NCBI RefSeq assembly: GCF_000204055.1
Contig: NW_006768770.1
Location: forward strand, 1,813,589 to 1,877,588
Source of the DNA: Melampsora larici-populina 98AG31
Taxonomy: Eukaryota > Basidiomycota > Pucciniomycetes > Pucciniales > Melampsoraceae
Direction: 5' to 3'
Length of the DNA stretch: 64,000 bases
Positions within the stretch are counted from its first letter, which is position 1. Each line of letters begins with the position of its first letter. The position numbers were made by a program, and so were the translations under genes. Shown one piece after another: positions 56,206-64,000 of the stretch. Under the pieces are notes generated by a model. The model was given only the letters and a program-made list of their open reading frames with translations. It did not search any database and had not been told where the DNA came from.

Positions 56206-58151
56206 GTTGGCGAGATCTGCCTCTAGTGACTATCCCACCTCTACCTTGACGATTACTTCCTCTACCCCCTGCTCCGTTAGCTCCATGATTAAAATTCTGG
56301 TTTCTAACCTCGCTTTCTCTGACATCATTCTGTTTTTGAGGTTGATCAGTTCTTTCATGTGTGAAAGTTGTTCTTGGAGGTCGTGCTGCTCTTCTTTGAT
56401 GTGAAGGAAGGAGGTTGTTCGAGGTGTTGTTTCGTCTCTTTTTACTGTTTGGTGTGATTCCTCTAAAACGTTTCTTTGTTAATCTTTTTGATCTTAAAGT
56501 TTTCCTTTATGAAAAATTCCAAAGAAGCTTACTCATTCCAAGAGCCGGTAATCAGGTTCCTATTTTTGTAACGTCCCCCTTTTGCGTAAGGGTTGGTGTT
56601 CCCAACAGACAGTTCTCCAGTTTTTGAAGCTCTTTCCTTTGCTCTTTTTTTGTAGTTTTCTACATATAGGCTTGCGTCTGGCTTTGGGACGCCTTTTGCC
56701 CGATGAGTAAAAAGCTGTGATCAAAACATTATGTCGTATCTGAGAGCTACCATCCAGCATTCAGTTGATTCTCTAAAATATTTTAAGAACCAATTTTTTC
56801 ATGTTAGATTTACTATCTATGATCCATCAGGACATTCTTAATACGTACTTTATATTCTTCACATGTTTTATGTGACTCTTTAACTGTTTTGCCAGTATAC
56901 CAAATTTGTACGTTTCTTTCAAATATTTCCTCAGGAGAGAAATACCATTGATCCATTCACCGAAGGACATTGTGTATTCGGACGGAGGGTTCAATCCTCT
57001 GTTTCTAGAAGATTTCGAAGAAGATGATGGTTGATTCTTATGACGTTCATCTTGATCTTGCTGTATGAAGGAAAGGTTCAAGACGATTAAAGGGACCTTC
57101 TCGTTTAACTTTAACATTGCTTCGTTCCAATACGTTTGTAAAGTTGGTAGGAGTGATTTACAAGGAAGTCCGGACTGAAATTTGATTCCGTTTTCTTAGA
57201 AGATGAAGACTTGATCTTCTTTGTCTTTACCTTCTTCCCATGTTCATTCATCCCGTCTTTCCCTAGATGAATCAGGGATTTGACATTATAAGTCATTTGG
57301 TCTATCACAATGTCTTTATTTGAAAGAGTCTTAACCTTCTTGTCGATGGTAGTTATTTGCTTCTTAATGTTTGCTTATTCTCTTCCTTTCATTGCNNNNN
57401 NNNNNNNNNNNNNNNNNNNNNNNNNNNNNNNNNNNNNNNNNNNNNNNNNNNNNNNNNNNNNNNNNNNNNNNNNNNNNNNNNNNNNNNNNNNNNNNAACCT
57501 CAGACTGATGTTAAAGAAACCAATGTCAGTCTTTTATTCTAAAAGATTAGAAATCCCAGTGGAGGTCACCATCTGGTTTGAGTTCTTCTTTTGAAAAACT
57601 CTAGACGTTTTGTCTCTTCCCCTTTTTAGGAGGCGCTCAAACATGGGAGCTTGTGATGTTTGAGAAACTATCACCGATAGATTATATATGAATTTTCACA
57701 TAGAGACATTACTTACTCTTTTTTGACTTGTTTTCTCGTTTGGATGAGTCTGAATCACTCTCAGATGATGTTGATTCTTTGGATGATGATTGAGAATCGC
57801 TATCTTCTGATGAGTCGGAGGACAATTCTTCCGAATCGTCTGAGGACGGGGTTTCTGAGGAATCTTCGTCTTCTGAGCTGATATGTTTGGATCTTCTACT
57901 CCGTCTTCTTGATAGTTCTCCATCATTATCGCTACATCGTCTCGAAGTTGTTCGTCTAAAGCTTCTCCGTCTAGAGCATTGTTGTTTCTTTCTTCATCTT
58001 CTGGATTATCAGTTCCTTCCAAGTTGTTGTTGGTCGGAAGATCTTGTCCTGCCTCAGATGATGAAGGCGGTGGGATCTCAATTGGGTTGGATTGTGAATC
58101 AATTGGTCTTCCGCTTCTGGTTGCTCTAGTGTTTTGCTGTTGACTAGGCAT
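56206..58151 (-). pseudogene. DIRS gag-like protein, with gap and frameshifts
   Basis: ATG at 58151 (MPSQQQNTRATRSGRP) opens an acidic Ser-rich N-terminus. After a frame change near 57930 it continues as SSEDEDSSETPSSDDSEELS up to a GTAAGT donor at about 57709. Past the N gap, 57300-56830 has LVNHSYQLYKRIG and FGEWINGISLLRKYLKETYKFG, the W-x(n)-Y core of DIRS Gag. 56760-56560 is very basic (KRRPKARRKPICRKLQKKSKG). The C-terminus (56400-56206) is an RGG-type tail, GANGAGGRGSNRQGRGG, likely binding RNA. Several frames are involved, so it is broken or has unrecognised introns. Confidence 0.65.
57397..57495. other. Assembly gap (about 100 N)
   Basis: Run of N of standard-gap size inside the DIRS gag region. 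True length of missing sequence is unknown. Confidence 0.95.
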
Positions 58152-58159
58152 TTCTATCA

Positions 58160-60050
58160 ATGTTGTGTATGTAGAAAGGGAGATAAAGGGAGAAATGTTT
58201 GAGCTAAAGATGATTAATAAGTTGAAATATTGAGTTAGATTCTACTTTGTGAGCTTTAAAATGATGAAGAATGGGACTTTAGAGTACTAATGCTATACTA
58301 AACGATTGCAAAATAGGTTTATAAGGATCTTTGGAAAATAATACTATTTCAATGAGATTGATTAATCGATTTGTTAGCTAGCCAGTTTACTTGTAAGATG
58401 GATGGCTTAAAATTAGAAATGTAAAATAAAAAGGAATATATCCTTAATAGTAAGGGATAAAAAAGTAGAGACTGATGATGAGTTAGATAAAATTGATAAT
58501 AAATAAAATGGTCGAACGGAGAGTACGCTAACGGAGAGGAATAAACTAGACTCTTTATAATTCCATTTCGACCGTGGAGGTTCGAGAATGGATGACGTCT
58601 CTATCTCTGAAAGTAGCAATGAGGTTTGAAGGGGATTGTTACTCTCCCTTTCGTTTCTCCTAAACTCTTAATCTTAATTAATACTCTTTTTAGAGTCATC
58701 CGCTACGGATTGATTCATGTCTCCATGGACAAGCTTTACACTGCGTACCTTCTGCACAGACCAATGAAACCCGTTCCAACTTACAAGACACGTGCAGATC
58801 ACATCAGAGGCCTATGGCATTTAGGATCATAGCAGAAGAATTAACTTACCAGGGAACTAGCCTACACTTACCCTATCTCTGTTATCTTGACTGCCTGATT
58901 GTCAAGATGATCAATAAAATTCTGTGGGTTCCAATGTCAATCTCATGTCAGAGTTGAGTATATCACAACATGGTTATAAATGTAGCTCACCAAAATACTG
59001 CTATGAGTCATGTTGACTTCAAAATGACATGTTACTCCATGGTCTCAATAGTTCCTTCGATACGGGGTTGCCTGTGATGCTTGTAGAGTAAGTAATCAAA
59101 GTAATGTGTCTCAAGTTTTCTGGTTTCATGAAACTACCACATCTGTTCAAAGTGTTGTGCCAGTAAGCTTTGGTGAATTAAGGTACTCAAAGCTACATAG
59201 TTACATGTATATAGGTGTCATGTATGCTTTTTTTTGGCGGGGAAAATAAAACAAATATACTTTTGTACTCATTTTCCCCTCCAAAAAAAACTAGGTAGCA
59301 AAAAGTATGTACGCATACATACTTGCTTTGAGTATTGTTAATACATAAGGTGCAATAAAGGATTCAACCCTTTCAAAAATCACCCACAGGAACCACTCTG
59401 AGCCTCCAGCATTGATATACTAGCAGTGTATCGCCCAAAGCTTTGAGAAAGACTCTCAAGACATATTGATAGGTATATGTGTAGGTATAGTATCAAAGAA
59501 GGGACACTCCAGTGAATCCTGTAACTCCAAGATCATCCCAGCACTTTTATCGGCTTCATCACCGTGAACACTGCACACATGAGCCATACCACCCACACTT
59601 CATATGTACAGCAAGCTAAGTAAATAGTTGTCTATCATGTACATACAGGTCTGCCTAGTTTTCTGCTGATCATAATAAATAAAGCATATGTTATACCACA
59701 TATAACTTTTTTTGCCTTGAAAAAAATGTCCCAAAATTTCACTACATATAATGCTGTAGCTGCTCCGGCAATATTGTTCAGGCAATTTCTTGGTAACCAA
59801 AAGGGTGTTACATCCGGTTATGTTGATGAGATTACAACAAAAAGTTGGGTCAGTGTATGTAGTCAATCTTTTGAATGCTGTTGTCAATCTGAAAAAAGTT
59901 ACAGCATGTATTACACATGAATAACTTATCCTGATGAGCAGATAACTGAGCAGAACTGTATGTAAATGATAACCACCTATTCACTGAGCCTGCTACACAT
60001 ATGTAGTGTGGGGGACCATATCCTTGATTTTGAAGATAGGGTCTGAATAC
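58160..60050. other. No gene seen; one hairpin at 59227-59300
   Basis: 5' flank of the DIRS element, then AT-rich DNA. A stem formed by TTTTTTTTGGCGGGGAAAAT (59228) and its near-inverse (59270-59291) is followed by the palindrome-like GTATGTACGCATAC (59305-59318). Nothing coding is supportable. Confidence 0.4.
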
Positions 60051-60055
60051 ACCTG

Positions 60056-61229
60056 GTGGTGGGATTTGGTGGAGTACCAAGTTGTGGGGTCTTTGGGGGT
60101 CCGGCTGAGACGTGGAAAGTGATCATGGCAAATCTACTAAGGATCCCAAAAATATTCAGGTGAGTGGATGATAATCTACTACTGAAGAGACCAGAAGACA
60201 CAGTCATGTTAGAGGAAGTGACAACATTAAGCAACAGTCTTGGAGTGAAAACAAACCCAATAAAAAACCACAATTTGGATGAGGAGCAGAGGTTTCTTGG
60301 ATTCATATGGAACAGGACAGACCACAAAGTCCGTCTGCCCCAGATAATCTTGAAAAAAGATTGGCTCAGGTTGTGAAATTCATAGAGGAAGAAGGCCCCT
60401 GGAAGCTGACTCAAGTGGACAGGTTAGTGGGACAATTATGTCATACAGGTAATACTGTACCACATATGGCAGCCTTTCTATGCTCCATGTATCAATGGAA
60501 GAAGGGTTGGAAGATACCAAACACTCTGCATGAGGTTTACCCCAGAAGATGTAGTCGTAGACTTGAAGGAATGGAAAGTTTGCCTAGAGACCTTTGAGTC
60601 AAGGACCTTGGTGCCTAGTAGAGAGCCAGAGGAAGCCGGATGGGTAGGAGATGCCTCCTCCTCCTTTGGGTGAGTGTTGGAGTTGAGAATGCATAAATGA
60701 AGAAGAATTCCTGATGAGTTCACGTTTTGTTTCCTTGAATTTACCTGCTATCATAAACAGAATAGGTGTCCTAGTAGGCAGGAGCCGGGCCTGCTTCAAA
60801 TGGAAATCAGATTGGTTGGTCAAAGGATTGAAGGAAGGGAAGCGGAATATTGCTTGGGCAGAGACGGTAACAATTTGCCTGGGGTTGTTGGTGTTGGTAA
60901 AGTCAATAGAAGTCAGAGGGAGATTTTTCTGGGTAGAGACGGACAACACCACCACAGAGTACGTGATAAAAAAGCGTAAGTCAAAGAATGACAGAGTGAA
61001 TGATGAGTGGAAGCAAATCCAGAGACTGCTTACCTTGATTGGGTGTAATATTAAACAGCAACGAGTAGCATCTAAGAATAACCTAGCAGATGACTTGTTG
61101 CAGGGAGTCTTTGTCAAAGACAGTGTGGTGAAACGTGCGTGGAATGACGGAGTGAAAATAGACGCTCCAGGAGATCTCCAATTGTTGTTGTATCAGTACA
61201 CCCCTTTAATTCCGGAAATGAATCTGTGA
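60056..61229 (+). pseudogene. Second DIRS-type element: RT and RNase H remnant
   Basis: Begins abruptly with GFGGVPSCGVFGGPAETW (60066), the block before the RT active site; upstream RT and gag are missing. The active site reads FR-stop-VDDNLLL (60150-60180), where Trp is expected. Next come QRFLGFIWNR and GQLCHTGNTVPHMA in another frame. RNase H: GWVGDASSSFG (60640), AWAETVTICLGLL, VETDNTTTEYV and KNNLADDLLQG (60860-61110). Several frameshifts and stops. Sequence differs strongly from the minus-strand DIRS element, so it is a separate family. Confidence 0.8.
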
Positions 61230-61378
61230 AAAGAACTTAGCTTTTCCGTTTTTTTGTTATACTCCTACGGAGTCCTTGTGCCTTGGAATCCTAGTGTGAC
61301 ATCAGATTCGAGAGCCCTAATTCTACTTTACTCATCCCCTTCAACTGAGCTTTGCCTTGACAAGAGGGGCAAGCTGCA

Positions 61379-61960
61379 ATGGCAAGACTGAAAAAGTCAG
61401 CAAGGGGCAAAGACTTGGAGAAACCAGGACAGGAGAAAGAACAAATCAAGAAACTCACAAAGCCTTTTGGAGCGTTCAAGAGCGACACTCATGGAGTGGA
61501 CAGCTCAGGGATAGATGAGGTCCAGCAACACTTCTTGCGAGGAGCGTGGAGGGACAGGACCCTAGAGCACTACAATTCTGGTGTAGTGAAGTTACTGACG
61601 TTTTCAAAAGTAAAGAAGGTGGATCAATCATTGCTACTGCCAATATCTACAGAAATTATATCATGGTGTGTTGTCTGGGCATCAATGAAGGGAGAAAATC
61701 TGACGTGTGATGATGAGTCAGTCAGGCTGTCAACACTGGATAAGACAGGCAGGCCGTTGACGCTGAAATTGTATATCGCGGGTACCAAAGCTTAGCATAT
61801 GTTCCACAACGAGAACTACCCATACAAATCAGAAAAATCCGTGAAGAAGTTGTTACATGCATCCCAAATAGTGGAATTGAAATACCACCACGTAAAATTT
61901 GTGATGGCACGTCAACGTGCACACAAGAATGACTTGTTGTAGACACTGAAAATAAGCTTG
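61379..61960 (+). pseudogene. Second DIRS-type element: tyrosine recombinase N-terminal part
   Basis: ATG at 61379 (MARLKKSARGKDLEK), then HFLRGAWRDRTLEHYNSGVV and DKTGRPLTLKLYIAGTKA. A frameshift near 61790 is followed by HMFHNENYPYKSEKSVKKLL. The order corresponds to the core-binding domain of DIRS recombinases (compare WKQSTLESYASGVKKF in the minus-strand copy). The catalytic R, HxxR and Y boxes are absent: the element is truncated near 61950. Confidence 0.7.
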
Positions 61961-62246
61961 AAAACATTTGTTTGGAACCCAACACCAATAGGCCATTGTA
62001 AAAGGGAGGCCGTTTAACACAGGAAGCCTGAGCGCCTTTCTTTGCACTTCTTTTCTAACACCCAAATTGCCCCATGAGTGTCTCTCTAAGATCTTTCCTT
62101 CTGAAGTACCTCCACTATCTCATCAAACAGACACTATATATCTCCTTGAACCAGATGAGACCCGGTCAATGCATGCATCTTGTATTCACTTTTGAATCAA
62201 GCACACGTGTTGTGTTCACTTTTCAATCAAGCACACAAGTTAACAC

Positions 62247-62738
62247 ATGTTGGTCTGCTCCCAAACATCTATGAGATATATTACAAGCAAGCTACATAGA
62301 CATCAGTTGGATGTTGTCTGCCTCACCACGTAGTCACATCAAGGCGGCAAACTCTTTTTGCACTCAATAAAGATGTTTAATATGTCTTGTTGAGGAGGAC
62401 GCAAAGCATAGACATCAGTGGGTAGTTGCCCACCTCACCACATAATCACATTATGGCGGGCGGTGAACTCTTTTTGGACCTCACAGAGATGTTCAATAAA
62501 TCTTGTTGACAAAGCCTACATATGTTTGGTTTACCCTGTTACCTCCCATGAGGTGGTGACTGTCCCTCAGCTTGATTTTCGTATATAAGGTAGTGTTTTC
62601 TTGCTTGTAAATCAGATTCAAAGCTCTTGAATAAGTTCACTATCCCACTGCCTGATCTCTGTTGTATTGTCTACATATACAGAAGCATATTTAGTTCCCC
62701 TGAAAAACTCGAGTACTCTAGCTTTCTATAATTCAACA
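62247..62738. repeat. LTR-like sequence with internal tandem duplication
   Basis: Starts TGTTGGTCTGCTCCC and ends ATAATTCAACA, with a TATA-type CGTATATAAGG (62580) placed as in an LTR. A segment of about 115 bp (CATAGACATCAGT...CTTGTTGA) occurs twice, from about 62297 and 62411. No target duplication is evident and no second LTR is in the window, so the call is tentative. Just before it, a 30-bp direct repeat (TTCACTTTTGAATCAAGCAC) spans 62184-62240. Confidence 0.4.
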
Positions 62739-62924
62739 AAAAGTCTATACCAAATGCGTTCTAACCCGTACAAGTTATCTGCCAATCACGCAAAGGGCAT
62801 CAAGTGATGGGCGTGTGCTATTCATCAAAACAATTCCCTTGGTACTTTGTCAAAGTTTGAAATGACTCGTGTCCACGTAAGTTTGATTCCCATTTCAAGT
62901 TGATACATGGAGCCTTATCCTTTT

Positions 62925-64000
62925 GTGGCTTGTCCCTTAGTGCCTGGTCCAAAGACATCTGCGCGCGCTGATGTGTTGGGACTCAAATTTGTCGCTTGTC
63001 CCACCCTCTCTCTCATACCTCAAGAAAGAGGCTTTACTCGATCGCTTCCCTGTTGGAACAGAGCTTCCTCTCCCTGATTCTGACCCTGTAATCTCGGTAA
63101 CCGACTTTGAGATCACTGGTTTTTGCATGAATCACGACCACTCTCCAGAAGTTGAAAAGGAATTCAAACGCTGGGGCATTCGTTGGCCCTCTTTTGACTA
63201 TGAGACCAATTTGGACAACCATGTAAACAGCTTAGGCCGCCAAATCTTCTGGAACTTGTTCTATTGTGCCATAGATGATCACGTGTATCATTGCAGGATG
63301 AATACAGACTTGCTCACCCGCAAAGGAATCCTGCCAGTTCTTTCGACACAGTTCAATTGCCTTGCTGCGATGTTTAAAGAGAAATGCACAAACTGAAAGG
63401 TCCTTGGGTATCATTACATGATTGTTGAAAAGAAAAAGGTGCGCAGTTTTATTTGTTATCATTGTTCATCCTCCTCCATGTGCTGACATATCTCGAAACC
63501 AGATTTGTGAAGAATACTGTGAAGTCTCACTCAAGTCAGGCGCCAACCCCATTTATACGTCCATCTTCCAGCCAAGGAACTATACTATGATGGGAGATGT
63601 CTTTGAAGTGAAGTTTGTGGCTGGGGAACTTTCAGTCAACGAGTTGCATTTCACCATACCTCAATGGTGGTCCCGAAAAACAATTTGTTTCATGGAAACC
63701 ATCAAGAAACGGCTTGACTTTCATGCTACCTCTCGTGAAGCTTTTCCTGGAGCCAGTTGTACTCCTATCAAGTTCATAGCCACCTCAGCAATTCATAACG
63801 GTTATGTAACTTGACACCTTCCTGCCAACATGTACGGCAAAAATTCAAAGATTCTATACTACCTACCAACCTTTCTGTACTTGGAATGAAGCCCTCTATG
63901 ATACCTGAACCTGAATACATGCGGTCAATCTTCCCTGCCAAAGAAAGTGAATTCAATTGTTACCCCTTGGGTGGTGTTGTCAACAATTACTATGACAGTG
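62925..64000 (+). CDS. Gene E: unrecognised multi-exon gene, incomplete at window end
   Basis: Protein-like plus-strand exons: about 62971-63396 (FPVGTELPLPDSDPVISVTD, HSPEVEKEFKRWGIRWPSFD, GRQIFWNLFYCAIDDHVYHC), then after a probable intron 63480-63814 (GDVFEVKFVAGELSVNEL, FTIPQWWSRKTICFMETIKK), then 63887-64000 (MIPEPEYMRSIFPAKESEF). An alternative frame over 62925-63040 (MEPYPFVACPLVPGPKTSAR) may be the true start joined by splicing. The middle block (RWGI...FDYE...W-N...Y) has a layout reminiscent of genes B and C, but the resemblance is weak. No known domain; function unknown. Confidence 0.45.

Larger units (their letters stand above)
52508..58151 (-). mobile_element. DIRS-type retrotransposon, defective
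   Basis: Gag (58151-56206), RT-RNase H (55757-54023) and tyrosine recombinase (53865-52508) follow one another on the minus strand, the gene content that defines DIRS elements. No integrase or LTR is present. All three coding regions carry frameshifts or stops, and an N gap lies in gag. Terminal and internal complementary repeats were not identified, so the outer borders are those of the coding regions only. Confidence 0.85.

Overview
The window looks like a transposon-dominated stretch of a basidiomycete nuclear genome, most likely a rust fungus (Pucciniales). The reasons are short introns (about 60-90 nt with GTAAGT-type donors), AT-rich intergenic DNA, and a set of elements typical of rusts: CACTA-like (Tnp2-type), Plavaka-type, hAT, Ty1/copia and DIRS (tyrosine-recombinase) elements, plus a probable KDZ fragment. 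The lineage is my recognition of protein families, not a database result. I saw no housekeeping gene, rRNA, tRNA or CRISPR array.

Layout. 0.4-7.3 kb: a minus-strand CACTA-like transposase gene, broken by a 1.1-kb foldback MITE (4760-5899), enlarged by a 1.7-kb intron and carrying a premature stop. 7.7-12.7 kb: a complete but defective minus-strand copia element bounded by a CTGAA target duplication, with a 192-bp CACTA-type MITE inside its RT-RNase H frame. 12.8-13.6 kb: a foldback element with a minisatellite core. 14.5-17.6 kb: a decayed hAT transposase split by a second copy of the same small MITE, followed by a mini Tc1/mariner-type element. 18.2-19.7 kb: a 1.5-kb foldback element with a nested inverted-repeat array. 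21.95 kb: a Helitron-like 3' end. 25.4-27.2 kb and 48.05-49.0 kb: two diverged solo LTRs of one family, the first containing a CACTACAAG-ended MITE.

28.65-45.7 kb is the most gene-like part. It holds four minus-strand genes and one plus-strand gene. Gene B (28.65-33.0 kb) and gene A (34.75-38.05 kb) contain arrays of small exons. The resolved cassettes have lengths divisible by three and phase 1-1 boundaries, so exon skipping would keep the frame. In gene A the array is two recent tandem copies of a three-exon block. Between them lies gene D (33089-33742, plus), a Ser/Arg-repeat protein. Upstream is a Plavaka-type transposase gene (39.2-43.1 kb) and gene C (44.3-45.7 kb), a protein of the kind often found beside such transposases. 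The C-terminal region of gene B is visibly related to gene C, so the cluster may be one transposon family with accessory or cargo genes. I could not find outer inverted repeats.

46-52 kb carries decayed coding remnants, including a KDZ-like fragment, and three consecutive strong hairpins. 52.5-58.15 kb is a minus-strand DIRS element (gag, RT-RNase H, tyrosine recombinase) with frameshifts, two stops in the recombinase active-site block and an assembly gap. 60.05-61.95 kb is a truncated plus-strand DIRS element of a different family. The window ends with an LTR-like sequence (62.2-62.7 kb) and an unrecognised multi-exon plus-strand gene running off the edge.
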